Source of the DNA: Amorphochlora amoebiformis
Lineage: Eukaryota; Cercozoa; Chlorarachniophyceae
Assembly: GCA_054601695.1 (NCBI GenBank)
Contig: BAAHQB010000170.1
Coordinates: forward strand, 186,001 to 250,000
Length of the DNA stretch: 64,000 bases
Direction: 5' to 3'
Position 1 is the stretch's first letter. Every line of letters starts with the position of its first letter. The notes under the pieces were generated by a model. The model had not been told where the DNA came from. It made no database searches and saw only the letters and a program-made list of their open reading frames with translations. The position numbers and the translations under genes were made by a program. Of this stretch, positions 1-44,639 are shown piece after piece.

Positions 1-190
1 TATGCTAGATATCTTGTACATATGCTAGATATCTTGTACATATGCTAGATATCTTGTACATATGCTAGATATCTTGTACATATGCTAGATATCTTGTACA
101 TATGCTAGATATCTTGTACATATGCTAGATATCTTGTACATATGCTAGATATCTTGTACATATGCTAGATATCTTGTACATATCCTAGAT
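1..190. repeat. 20-bp tandem array at the window edge
   Basis: Nine near-perfect head-to-tail copies of a 20-bp unit (tatgctagatatcttgtaca). The array runs off the left edge, so its full length is unknown. It then passes into (TA)n. No coding potential is seen. Confidence 0.97.
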
Positions 191-204
191 ATGAATACAT
201 ATAT

Positions 205-2230
<2,026 letters not shown>

Positions 2231-3485
2231 CACATACACATATACTACATTGTTCACAACGTAACACATCTACATGCACAATACGCCCACACACACACAC
2301 ACATACATAACCCAAAAAAAACCAATCACGTGTAAACACGTGTAAACACGTGTAAACACGTGTCACCAACGACATTCACCCCGTAAACAGCTCGGCGTCG
2401 CAATCCTTGGCTCAATAATCTACGCCTTCTGTCAATCAGAAGACATCCCAAACTACGCATCAGTGGCGTCAAGAACATCCTCCAGACTCTAACCTTCGCT
2501 TGTCACGCAGTTTGGTCACACAAGCGTCACTTGATAACAACTGTCAGGTTTATTCACTCATTTAGTTTACACTCGGTTAACGACTAAGCAGGTTTGAATT
2601 TTTCTTGTTATTAAATATGAGAGAGCGTCAATATGAGCTAGAAGTGCCATTGAATATTCCTATTACATGTACTGGATGTAGCTAGGGTATAATTTAAGTC
2701 TTGATCAGTCGGTGAGCAACACTCGCATAATCATTTGTATAATCGATTGTTTAATTATTAAATCTGTATATCTGTATTGATGTACAATTTTATCTATCTA
2801 GATTATATCTAGCATATCTACATATAAAAAAAAGCGGACTATTACTATAATTACATCATATCCGAGTTACTAAGTTCAACGATATATTTATTACTGGATT
2901 ATTAGTGTCGTGCATGTTTAATTAGCGGTCCGTGAAAGAACATTTGTTTTTTATGACCAGTTCTATATACGCATATGATATGATGTTATCATAACACATA
3001 TATATATCATTGAATATGTACCGTGATGTATATTAGATATACTACTATACATTTCATATGTATTTCATACCTGTATATATACTCACTTATACTTTGTGAT
3101 ACATAAAAATGTCGAGATATGTAAATAATTAGGAGAGATAATATAATGGGTAGTTCATAACACCAGTCACAAATACTACGGTTCATACATACTACCCAAG
3201 TGATACTTGCACTCGGCCCAATTGAGTCATAGCAAATCGTAATCATTGGTAAAAACAAGCCTTAATACCTGCCGAAAAGGGGCGGTCTACAACAGGTGTG
3301 TGCACTGGGAGCCGTCTACACTAGCTACAATTGGGTTACGCTGTTTCTAAATTCAAAAAAATCCAACAGCGGACGCGCGCATTTAGTAGCGTTTTGGTAG
3401 CGTCGTAGTAATGCGCTAGTATTACGGTATGCTAGCGTTGTCATTAGAGGTCACATTTTCTTAATTTTAGACCCGGTGAGGTGGA
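2231..3485. other. Unique AT-rich sequence without a recognisable gene
   Basis: About 1.25 kb of non-repetitive sequence. At 2328-2365 there are four copies of a 10-bp unit carrying the palindrome CACGTG (cacgtgtaaa). A minus-strand open frame at 3007-3258 has no protein-like features and is not called. The stretch before 3486 could be the promoter of the following plus-strand gene. Confidence 0.6.
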
Positions 3486-4066
3486 ATGGAGGGAGTGTAT
3501 GGTCCTGATATTTCAACTTTTTGGTCGATCCTGGTGGGTAAAAAGTATGTGTTCAATGTCTCTAGTATCATGGTTTTATTATGGTGTTCAGGAAATGTGA
3601 TGATAGCATTACGTATTATATATAACTATATTTATTATATATATATATATATAATATATATACACATATAGATATATACATATATAATATTTATGTATAT
3701 ATGTATATGTATGTATATGTATCTATATACATAAAAATATATGTAATAATTTTAGTACACTGAATATAAATATTCTGCAAGCACACATTTCCATATTCTT
3801 GTAAGAAATCATTACTGCTCGAGAAGAGGCTAGCGCATATGCTGAAGGTTTTCTTTGTCAGAAGAGCCCCCACTGGAATTAACATTTCCGACAAACTTAA
3901 TTCAAATGACCATATCTCTTATTTCAAAAACTTTTCCTCTTTTCCTCTCTCTCTCTCTCTCTTTCTCTTGTCTCTCATTGTCACCTCTGTTGTAGCAACG
4001 CTAGTGTACGGAGAGCACGGGGGTATGTTCGCGTACCCCATCGAGAACACGGGGGGGCATCAGCTA
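3486..4066 (+). CDS. Candidate plus-strand gene, first exons, function unknown
   Basis: Three exons can be joined in consistent phase: 3486-3537 (starts ATG), 3806-3847 and 3996 to between 4022 and about 4066. The product begins [17 protein letters not shown], continues [14 protein letters not shown] and then ATLVYGEHG. The third exon follows a strong polypyrimidine tract (3945-3990) ending TGTTGTAG. It either stops at a consensus GTATGT donor (4023) or continues to about 4066. A possible last exon at 5160-5215 would keep phase and end at TGA, but this is weak. I do not recognise the family. The exon chain is inferred from phase and composition only. Confidence 0.35.
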
Positions 4067-4068
4067 TA

Positions 4069-4115
<47 letters not shown>

Positions 4116-4159
4116 ATAAATATACACATACATATGTAATATAATGTATGTATGTATAT

Positions 4160-4197
<38 letters not shown>

Positions 4198-4336
4198 GTA
4201 TATTTGTATTTATATACATATATATATTTATATATATTTATATACGTACATATACATATATATATATATATATTCGTGTGTGCGTATACATACGCACACA
4301 TTATATGCATTTATATACATAGACACACACACACAC

Positions 4337-4371
<35 letters not shown>

Positions 4372-4436
4372 CTTATATAAACATATATATCTGTGTTTAT
4401 GTATTATATCCATCTCTACACGACCTCGATTGTAAT

Positions 4437-4467
<31 letters not shown>

Positions 4468-4654
4468 GACATATATATGTATACATATATATATATATAT
4501 ATAATATATAATATATATTAATATATATGTATATATACACACATATATATGTATATATAAATATACATATAATATATACATATATACATATATGTGTTAA
4601 GTGTATTATATCTACACGGCCTATGTGATATCTCTTAGTTCCTGTTTCTCTCCA

Positions 4655-5105
4655 TCTCAATATTATATCTCTCTATCTCAATATTATATCTCTCTATATC
4701 AATATTATATCTCTCTATCTCAATATTACATCTCTCTATCTCAATATTATATCTCTCTATCTCAATATTATATCTCTCTATCTCAATATTATATCTCTCT
4801 ATCTCAATATTATATCTCTCTATCTCAATATTATATCTCTCTATCTCAATATTATATCTCTCTATCTCAATATTATATCTCTCAATATTATATCTCTCTA
4901 TCTCAATATTATATCTCTCTATCTCAATATTATATCTCTCTATCTCAATATTATATCTCTCTATCTCAATACTCTATCTCTCAATCTCAATAGTATATAT
5001 CTCTATCTCGATATTATATCTCTCTATCTCAATATTATATCTCTCCACCTCAATATTATATCTCTCTATCTCAATATTATATCTCTATCTCAATATCATA
5101 TCTCT
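4655..5105. repeat. 21-bp tandem array (pyrimidine-rich)
   Basis: About twenty copies of a 21-bp unit (ctctctatctcaatattata plus one base) with point changes and one shortened copy near 4885. It gives a spurious repeated Ser-Gln-Tyr-Tyr-Ile frame. On the plus strand it resembles an expanded polypyrimidine tract, as elsewhere in the window's introns. Confidence 0.97.
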
Positions 5106-5146
5106 CTCCCTCGCTAGGTGATTTTGTTTCTAAGTTACCTTGGTTT

Positions 5147-5353
5147 GTGATAGTTTGAGATCTTTGGGGCGAAGGTGGTGAGAGGTCGAGTATATCATAT
5201 CTAGACTCGGACTGATGGTTTTATATATGTATATATATTTATATTTATATGAATATATATATATATATATATATATGTATATTGTGATAGTTTGAGATCT
5301 TTGGGGCGAAGGTGGTGAGAGGTCGAGTATATCATATCTAGACTCGGACTGAT
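5147..5353 (+). repeat. Direct duplication of a ~65-bp segment across a TA tract
   Basis: The segment starting tgtgatagtttgagatcttt and ending ggactgat occurs at about 5147-5216 and again at 5284-5352, with (TA)n between and after. The arrangement matches the duplicated exon edges seen in the resolved genes further right, so this is probably an exon end copied into its intron. Confidence 0.75.
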
Positions 5354-5355
5354 AG

Positions 5356-5445
<90 letters not shown>

Positions 5446-5460
5446 GTGTGTATGTATATC

Positions 5461-5507
<47 letters not shown>

Positions 5508-5547
5508 TTTTTATAATATAAATGAATATATATATATATATATATAT

Positions 5548-5595
<48 letters not shown>

Positions 5596-6625
5596 CATAT
5601 ATATACATATACATATATAGCATAGGTATACACGCAACAGGCAACACACATCAAATGACGCGACACACAAGTCCAACTCTCCCGACAAAAACCCACCACA
5701 CTAACCCTACGACACACAAGTCCAACTCTCCCGACAAACCCACCACACTAACCCTACCCCAGTTCCGTAATCATCCTCCACCTCATCTCCTCCTTTCCTT
5801 ATCCTTCCTCCCTTCTTCACCCAGCCAATCTTCCGTCCCATCTCAGTGAATGAATGTCAACAAACAGACAATGATGTCGCAGTTCAGCTGGTCTAATTCT
5901 GAACAAGCTCTGAGTCTGAACACGGAAAACAGAGCGAGAGCCAGTCGGGTGATCGGGGATGGATCGCAGTCTTGGCTCAGAGGCTGAACCGGATTATGCT
6001 GCGAGAGAGACTGGGACGGGAGCAGTTGGGGAAGTTTACGTGGGTATTATTTGTAGTTGGGTTTGTGGTTGCTGCAGGAGGACGAAGGCAAGGAAATCAG
6101 AACTAAGGAAAGCTGATGTTTGATTAAGATATCCTAAAGTTGATCAAGAATTTGTTGGAAATGGAATTTCAAGTATTATCTACTATTAGTCAAAAATTAA
6201 TTTTGATTGTAGAGAGTATTTCAAACTGGACATACCTTGGTAGCTCTCTTCGAATGCAGCTTTTTGCTCCTTGTCGCCTGCGGCGACTGCAATGTCGGCA
6301 GTCTTCACATGAAGCGAAATATTGAATCCGCTTTCCTCTTTTTCTGTGTTTTCGGACTCATGCCTACAGACTCACGCCCACGTGCCCGATAATGGAGGTA
6401 GGAATCATAGACAAGAGATGTATTTGGGCATGAAAAGAGAGAGGACGGGTGAGGGAGTGAAAAGGGGAACGCGGGAGGATCTTGATCATCTCGGAATCCA
6501 AATTAAGGCCACAGCCGATTTTCTAATCTGGAAAAAAATTATTTCGCAGATTCGGCTTGCCAGTCGCCACACCCCCCCCTCCCCCGCTTTCAACTTTAGG
6601 GCAATAAAGAGAGAACAGAGTGGTA
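5216..6625. other. TA tracts, a short direct repeat and unique sequence upstream of the TPR gene
   Basis: TA repeat to about 5620, then unique sequence. A ~45-bp direct repeat (cgacacacaagtccaactct at its start) lies at 5660-5755. A possible minus-strand exon is visible at 6233-6366: it follows an AG, reads ESENTEKEESGFN then ISLHVKTADIAVAAGDKEQ, and ends at a GTATGT donor. I could not find a start codon or partner exons. Several short plus-strand frames exist at 5870-6120, none decisive. The segment may hold a divergent promoter. Confidence 0.4.
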
Positions 6626-20237
<13,612 letters not shown>

Positions 20238-21499
20238 CGGACCTAGAGAAGTATTGAGTTATATGTCTCTTTCTAGCCTTACCAGTGAAACCAAGCAACG
20301 TATGTATCTGTACCGAGATAATGAAATGAGAAATTCACTCAAAAGTCAAATCTATCACATGGTTTGATCCGTTGAGGGTCCAGATATTTGAGTCTCATGT
20401 ACAGAACGCATACTGGAGTTATTATGGATTTGTGTTCACTATCGCTTAGCTTCCGGGAACTTTTTGCTACTACTGATGTACGTAAAATAGTATAACTAGA
20501 AGTATAACTACCAATCAAGTTATTTTATAATATGATTATTAACTTAAATACTCAGACGCGATGACACTATGGCCTCTACTAGGTCTAGACAAAACTTAAT
20601 ATTATATGTACATACTAATATACTGATATTACTACTATAGTAAATCTAGAAAATTGACGAAAGGTTTATCGTTGTGACTTTAGAACATGACATCCAATAT
20701 TCAAAGCGCGGCCCTTTTCTAAAATTGGCTAAGAATCAGGGATCGAAGTTTAGGGCTAGCTAGCTGAGCCGCTACCGGGAACTATCAATCGAGTTGCGAC
20801 GCTCATGTCGAAAAATTGTCAGGAGAAACATATCGACAACAGACATTAAAGTTAAAAAGAGTACTAGTTTGTTGGGATAGAAAAACGCAAAGTATGTGTG
20901 AGCAACTACTAGAACTAGTAGGGTTTTCATTTCTATTTTTCAAATTTTCAAATTTTTCTTTTTTATTTATTAATTTTATTATCACATTTATTTACTCTTA
21001 TTACTTGTTAGTAACAATCGTTGATACCTCCTTCTTTTTTAGTATTGAAAAAAACTATCTTCTTCTTCTCATCAGAACTTTTATTTATCAAAAAGAGAAG
21101 GAAAAAAAAAAAAAAGCAAGAAAAAAAAAAATATAATTTTTTTTTTCCGTTTTTTAGTATCTACATATTTGTTTATGAACATCTCTCCACTCTCATTTGA
21201 CGTGTGACACGTGTCCCCGTGTGACACGTGTCCCCGTGTGACACGTGTCCCCGTGTGACACGTGTCCCCGTGTGACACGTGTCCCCGAATGACACGTGAC
21301 CCCGTGTATGCATACAAATCATCATAAACATATAATATCCTCCTTATTCATTCATTCATTCAGGGAGAGAGAGAAATAAGTGGTGAAGTCAGTCGAAATT
21401 CAGGGTTTCGAGATTCTCAGAGATCCTTAGGACTCTCTGAGACTCTCCGAGACTCTCTGAATCACCTTCCTGACCCGAATCCCGGTAAGGAACCGGTTG
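20238..21499. other. Convergent intergenic region between the TPR gene and alanine aminotransferase
   Basis: About 1.26 kb of mostly unique AT-rich sequence holding the 3' ends of two convergent genes. Poly-A and poly-T runs lie at 21085-21150. A plus-strand open frame at 20816-21136 is low-complexity at its end and is not called. The CACGTG array at 21202-21305 is listed separately. Confidence 0.7.
21202..21305. repeat. 17-bp tandem array carrying CACGTG
   Basis: Six copies of a 17-bp unit (tgacacgtgtccccgtg), each with the palindromic E-box/G-box core CACGTG, downstream of both convergent genes. Confidence 0.96.
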
Positions 21500-37962
<16,463 letters not shown>

Positions 37963-39068
37963 GGGAAGCCCTTTTGGCGACGGTCGTCGTCGTCTTTCGA
38001 CACTGTTTCCTTTTGGTTTCCAGGAGCAGCCAAAAGAAGTTGTGGCTAAGAGCCGACGCCGACGTGCAAGAACACGTGTCCTTCGAAATACCCCCTTCCG
38101 TGTCAGATATTGAGTTTAGATATACCAAATAGTAAAACTTGAAATGTATGAATATGAATAATGATATATTTACATATTCATTGAAAGGGTATGTTCTATT
38201 TTTCGGCTTAATTATTTTTATTCTTACCTTCTCGGCCGCCTGGATTCCGTGGTTCCCGAAAGTTATGGCCGCGGTGCTTGTGGCCCTCGCTATCGCCGTC
38301 TGCGGGGCACATGCGGGCAAAGAGATGGGAAGGACTTCCCGAACCGGAGGACGAATGCATGAGATCTCGATAAGTCGTAAAATGTCGACTCTCAAGCATC
38401 AGTGAGAGCATGAACATGTTCAGTTTTAGGCTTCGTTGGTAGGGTGTGTTTATTTTCGGGTACCTAGTACACTTGTTAGAGGTTTTCTAAAACTAACCTC
38501 CAGCTCAAACCGACCCTTCTCTCCTTTTCTCCCTCCCCCATGCTTGTCCAGGATCTTAAAATCACGAAAAAACGTCCAATATGTTCCGAAAACTAACCCT
38601 GTTTGCAATATGAGCTCACTGAACATGTTCACAATGCTCCGATTACGTGATTTCTCCGCTCTCTCTGCTCTCCCCGCGAATAATCACGTCCTTGTTCGCA
38701 CGCCATATATGGGTTCGGGCTGACTAGGACATCATGTGCACATATGAAGTTTTTGCGAGCCGCCACATGTCTCTCTGCTTCCTCTATTTAAAATTCTCTC
38801 TCTCTCCCTCTCTTCCATCGCTCCTTTCCTCTTTGTGTTGCTACTCTCTTTCTGCTTCTTTCTCTCCCCTTCACATCTCTCCCTCACACACTTCAAGAAT
38901 GTGAAAAACACACATTTTATGTACATTAATACGAATAATCTTAGGCACCTAAGCTTAGTGTCCGGGATCACGGCACGCCGAAAATTTAAAAAATTAATTT
39001 GTCGGTCCAGCCGTATAAACCCCCCCTCCTCCGGGAACCCCCAACCCCCTCCCCCTCCGGGTCCTCCC
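37963..39068. promoter_or_regulatory. Divergent intergenic region between alanine aminotransferase and the small membrane-protein gene
   Basis: About 1.1 kb with balanced base composition and almost no TA repeat, between two genes that start outward. It probably holds both promoters and 5' untranslated exons. A consensus donor (GTAAGA, minus strand, 38222-38227) suggests a 5' exon for alanine aminotransferase. A plus-strand frame at 38139-38405 with hydrophobic stretches is probably coincidental. Confidence 0.5.
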
Positions 39069-39116
39069 ATGTCTCAGTACGACTATGATGAAGAGTAATA
39101 CATACATACATATATG

Positions 39117-39173
<57 letters not shown>

Positions 39174-39303
39174 ACTACATATGTATTTATACATATCTAT
39201 GCGTATAAACAAATGTAAATGTATTTTTTATTCAAATGTATATATATTGTGTGACCAATATAGAACATATCGATCTTTATATAACACACACACATATATA
39301 CAC

Positions 39304-39336
<33 letters not shown>

Positions 39337-39466
39337 TGTTATAAAATTGCATATTTGGATTACAATGATAATAAATGAATAATATATATTTAAATAAATT
39401 TGTAAATATATATATATATATATATATTATACACATACAAACACACATATATATAGGTGTGTATAT

Positions 39467-39506
<40 letters not shown>

Positions 39507-39542
39507 TTATGTACATTTATATTTTTCTTGTAGATATTTATA

Positions 39543-39581
<39 letters not shown>

Positions 39582-40891
39582 TGTGTGTCACAATATACAT
39601 ATGTATGATAATATACTACCATATATGTTTATATCTCATATAATTCTATCATACAATTTTACACATACTAAGAAAATACATTAATACACATATTTTCGAC
39701 TAAACTAAACCCTAACTCACGGCCCTAACCCTCTAATACCAGCTCTAAACCTAATCCTAACCCTCTAATACCAGCTCTAAACCTAATCCTAACCCTCTAA
39801 TACCAGCTCTAAACCTAATCCTAACCCTCTAATACCAGCTCTAAACCTAATCCTAACCCTCTAATAGTAGCTATTATGAGGACGATGAAGACGATGAATG
39901 GGGGCCAAAAGGCGAAAAGCCCCCTCCCCCCCCCCTCAATAACGAAGAGTATCTAACCCAACCCTAACCCTAATCCTAACCCTAACCCTAACCTTAACCC
40001 AATCCTATCTATCCTAACCCTAGCCCAAAAAAATAAGCCTAATCATAGCCCTCACCCTACTGGAGCCTAACCCTAACCCTAACCTTAACCCTGACCCTAA
40101 TGCAACCCAAGCCACAACCCTAACCCTAACCCTGATCTGCTGTTATCCCAAACAGCACTATAGCCCCACACTGTGGAGGAGTCAATGGTCCTCGGACTAA
40201 GACATGCTGAATAATCTGATCCTAACCCTGTAGCATAACCCCAACACTAACCCTAGCCATGCAAACCGAAAAAAGAGATCTGCTGAGGTCGCTACCAGCA
40301 TAACAGCCCCACTAAGTGGCGGAGTCAATGGCCCTAGGGCTAAGACATGCTGAATAATCTGATCCTAACCTTAACCCTAACCCTAACCCTAACCCTAACC
40401 CTAACCCTAACCCTAACCCTAACCGCGTCAATGTCCCTAGGGCTAAGACATGCTGAATAATCTGATCCTAACCCTAACCCTAACCCTAACCCTAACGGAC
40501 TAACCCTAGGGACTACGAGGAGGATATGTATGATTGGCGAGCAGGTTAGGGTTAGGATTAGGGTTAGGGTTAGAAGGCTTGGGGAGGGTTAGGGTTAAGG
40601 TTAGGGTTAGGGTTAGGGTTAGGGTTAGGATTAGGTTTAGATATTGTTTCTTAGGGTTAGGATTAGGATTAGGGTTAGCTATTGTTTCTAAGGGTTAGGA
40701 TTAGGGTTAAGTATTGTTTCTTAGGGTTAGGGTTAGGGTTAGGTTTAGCTATTGTTTCTTCAGGGTTAGGGTTAGGGTTAGAGTTAGCTATTGTTTCTTA
40801 GAGTTAGGGTTAGGGTTAGGTTTAGGTATGTGTCTAAGGGTTAGGGTTAGGATCAGGTGGGGTTATGGCTGGATCAGGCTACATGCATGCA

Positions 40892-40935
<44 letters not shown>

Positions 40936-40965
40936 CATATATACATTTATAACATATATATACAA

Positions 40966-41029
<64 letters not shown>

Positions 41030-41136
41030 ATGTGTAAATGAATGATTGAAATTCGTATGAAAATTCTTTACATATATACAGTGTATATGTATATATATAT
41101 ATGTATATAATAAAACAATGTAACACACTATACAAA

Positions 41137-41183
<47 letters not shown>

Positions 41184-41311
41184 CATATATATATATATGT
41201 TGCAATATATATATATATATTTATATATATGCATATTCATTTGTACAACGCGGTTCTAGAATTCAACCGACGCCAGGAGAACATTGTTCCAGCTGTACAG
41301 GGTATATATGT

Positions 41312-41367
<56 letters not shown>

Positions 41368-41674
41368 CACTTACATAAATAAGTACATCTATTACTTTAT
41401 ATATCATATACATATATGTAGACAAGTATATATATATGTATATATTATATATGTGTACATATATCTTTAACCTTTTCGGGCGCGCTTTTGATTTCGGTGT
41501 AGTATATTGTATACACCCTCATGGAGTAAACAGAGAAATGAATAATAAAGAGAGAAATGAACGAGAGAGAGAAAGAGAGAGAGAGAGAAAAAGAGAGAGA
41601 GAGAGAAAGAGAGAAATAAACAAAATATATACACACATACACATATATGTATACACACATACACATATATGTAT

Positions 41675-41716
<42 letters not shown>

Positions 41717-42375
41717 GTATGTATGTATGTATTGTATATAAGTGATCTCTCTCTCTATTCCTCCCATTCACTTTTAGCATCAGGGTACTACTTCATTTCT
41801 CTCTTTCATTTCTCTAACCCTAACCATAACCCTGTTCCATTTCTCTGTTCCATTTCTCTATTCATTTGCTTTTTAATTTTCTCGCTATTCTCCATCTGGA
41901 TTTGTTCTCTCTTCCTTTCCCCCTCATTGTCTTTTTAAGCTTTCAGGATTTTGTCCATTTCTCTGTTTATTCCCCCTTTTAGAATCAGGGTTTGACCCAT
42001 TTTTTCTGGTTCTCTATTGTTTTTTTTTTTGTTTTCCTGGTTATTTCTCTGTTAGCATCAAGATTTTTTTGGTTCATTTTTCTCTGTTTATTTTTTTTTT
42101 CTTTTCTTTTCGCATCAAAAAAATTGGTTTTTCATATCAAAATTTTCTTCATTTCTCTGTTTACCTCTCATTTAGTACCAGGATTAGTTCATCTCCAAAC
42201 ATTTGTTCATTTTTCCTGTTTACTTCTCCTTTAGTAGTAGGATTTGTTCATCTCAGAAATTTGTTTTTGTTTATTTTTTCTGATTATTCCCTGTTTAGCA
42301 TCTGGATTTGTAAAGTTTATGCTCAGCTTCTCGAAGTCCTTAGGCCTCTTTATAGGGGCTTCGTTTGCTGGGTTG

Positions 42376-42410
<35 letters not shown>

Positions 42411-42567
42411 ATATGTGTATATAATATATATATGTTACATTTACATGTATGTATATTGTGTATATATTTATTTAAATATTACATATGTACATATATATAT
42501 ATATATAGATAGATATGGTTTGTATTTATATATATATATACCTATATATTTACATACATATATTATA

Positions 42568-42607
<40 letters not shown>

Positions 42608-42642
42608 GACACATAGATATAAACACGTATATAACATGATTA

Positions 42643-42673
<31 letters not shown>

Positions 42674-42902
42674 ATATATATATTAACGTTATATATATAT
42701 GTGTGTGTGTGTGTGTATACATACATAAAGATGTGAAAACACACATATATACATATATATATATATATATTTATTTATTTATACATATATACTTGGAATA
42801 TACAGATGTATATACATCTTATATAAATAGATTTGGTGTGAATTTTAAATTTCATACGTATACTATCTAACTGGAATACAGTATATAAATACACACATGA
42901 AA

Positions 42903-42933
<31 letters not shown>

Positions 42934-43269
42934 AATATATATATATATATAATGGTTGAAAACATATTCAGATCTTAGCATACACACACACACACACACA
43001 CGCACACACGAACATATATATTTATTTATTTATGTAGTAGAATATATATAGATACATATGTGTGAGTATATATAAATATATAGCATATATATATATATAC
43101 ATATGTATATATATATACATATATATATGTGTGTATATATGTGATATATATATATATGTGTATATATGTGATATATATATATATATATATATACATATAT
43201 ATATAATGTATAACTCAGCGCGGTCGTTATGGCCATCCTCTCATACATAAGTAACAAATCCTAACCTTA

Positions 43270-43316
<47 letters not shown>

Positions 43317-43376
43317 ATTATATATATATATATATATTATTTATGTATATATGTGAAAGTATATATATATATATTG

Positions 43377-43408
<32 letters not shown>

Positions 43409-43448
43409 CATATGAAGATACATATACATACATACATACATACATATT

Positions 43449-43479
<31 letters not shown>

Positions 43480-43685
43480 AATGTATAATACATCTTACAA
43501 GTACATATTTACATAACTCATGTATATATTATACATACATATATTTATAAACTATATATGTATACATGTTATGTATATAATATATATATTATATATATAT
43601 TTTATATATATATTTATATATATATATATACATACATACAATATTATACACATATCTTCATATCCATATGCACATGTGGACATAT

Positions 43686-43727
<42 letters not shown>

Positions 43728-43861
43728 ATATATATATATATGTGTGTGTGTATACATACATATTTTATATGTACATACATACATATTACACATACATACA
43801 TATATATATACATGTGCATATACATACACACATATATATACGCATATATATACATATACGT

Positions 43862-43894
<33 letters not shown>

Positions 43895-44023
43895 ATGTAA
43901 TATCCATATTACATATATATATATATATTTCACATTCAAAACCCTATAAACATCTCAGTCATGTCGATGCTCGACCGTAACATTAACAATACTTTCGACC
44001 CAAATATTTGGTATGGGAGCTAG
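39069..44023 (+). CDS. Small acidic-tailed membrane protein, 7 exons, unknown family
   Basis: Exons: 39069-39094, 39871-39948, 40510-40544, 41260-41301, 42299-42371, 43219-43250, 43959-44023. All junctions keep phase; 116 residues. Residues 1-46 are very acidic with a proline run ([46 protein letters not shown]). Residues 47-60 ([14 protein letters not shown]) are polar. The next stretch is hydrophobic ([36 protein letters not shown]), enough for one or two membrane helices. It ends [17 protein letters not shown] do not recognise the family. The ATG lies in a proline-rich open segment that could extend further 5' (GNPQPPPPPGPP). Introns 2 and 3 are telomeric repeats: exon 3 sits between CCCTAG and GTTAGGGTTAGG. 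A predicted gene built by phase and composition, with no homology support. Confidence 0.55.
39700..40509 (+). repeat. Acceptor-edge copies and telomeric repeats in introns 1-2 of the small membrane-protein gene
   Basis: Four copies of a ~31-bp unit (ccctctaataccagctctaa) precede the true exon 2 acceptor ccctctaatagtag. After exon 2, intron 2 starts GTATCTAACCC and holds CCCTAA repeats with cassettes at 40134-40225, 40279-40370 (variant type) and 40424-40470. It ends gactaaccctag. Confidence 0.92.
40545..40855 (+). repeat. TTAGGG-orientation telomeric repeats with a tattgtttcttag spacer
   Basis: Immediately after exon 3 the strand orientation of the telomeric repeat flips: the donor is GTTAGGGTTAGG. 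Five spacers (agctattgtttcttagggtt or close variants) break the array at intervals of 40-60 bp. Confidence 0.93.
41770..42298 (+). repeat. Array of about eight decoy 3' splice sites before exon 5
   Basis: A ~55-70-bp unit of T/C-rich sequence ending in ttttagcatc(a/t)gg recurs near 41775, 41935, 41975, 42050, 42110, 42170 and 42230 before the true acceptor ctgtttag at 42298. Each copy has polypyrimidine sequence, an AG and 8-15 nt resembling the start of exon 5 (catctggatttgtaaag). Confidence 0.8.
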
Positions 44024-44249
44024 ACGATAGCTCTCGCCCGACTCTAGACTTCACTAGCTCTATCTAGTCTATAGACCATACTAATCTGGATCACGGCCAT
44101 GATGCATGACAAGGCTCATGATATATCATATCTAGAAAAAATCGTATCCGTGAGTGAAATGAAAAATATGTACTATCTAGATCTACAACAGTCTAGATAC
44201 TTTGATATCTACTACTAGTACTCTAGGTACTAGCTAGATCAGACCGATC
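44024..44249. other. Intergenic, CTAG-rich
   Basis: Short unique stretch between the small membrane-protein gene and the retrotransposon, dense in TCTAG/CTAGA (for example tctagatctac, actctaggtactagctagat). The same flavour is seen at 49480-49740 and 61920-62680. No gene seen. Confidence 0.7.
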
Positions 44250-44254
44250 AAGTA

Positions 44255-44431
44255 TATTACGTAGTGGGCGGTGATGCAGATGAGATCTGTCTATGATTAC
44301 GTAGTAACTTGCCGATGCGTGAGCGGTAACTTAAACTAATGAACTGTTCTTCCGCTCATATGACTAATTCGGTAAAACCTAATTTGTCGGCGGTCTCGTC
44401 ATTCTGTCTTCACATTCATCCCTCACTGACA
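44255..44431 (-). repeat. 3' LTR of the copia element
   Basis: 177 bp, identical to the other LTR. It contains an internal direct repeat of attacgtagt near its 3' end (plus-strand left end) and has no gross mutations. Confidence 0.96.
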
Positions 44432-44462
44432 CGCCCCCTCAAACGTTATAAATTTATATATA

Positions 44463-44519
<57 letters not shown>

Positions 44520-44591
44520 TATATATGAATTTAGGAGGTTTGCACAAAAGTGATGATGGATGTGTTTACGTCCCGTGTTTTTGTATATATA

Positions 44592-44639
<48 letters not shown>

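Noticed and set aside
4601-4993. SQYYISL repeat protein
   Set aside because: The 21-bp tandem array read in one frame; no start context, no flanking exons.
20816-21136. 106-residue plus-strand frame
   Set aside because: It lies between two gene ends, its second half is T- and A-run translation, and no domain is seen.
38139-38405. Plus-strand frame with two hydrophobic stretches (LIIFILTF, MAAVLVALAIAV)
   Set aside because: No supporting splice partners. The minus strand of the same interval carries a consensus donor and is more likely a 5' exon of alanine aminotransferase. Kept only as a remark.
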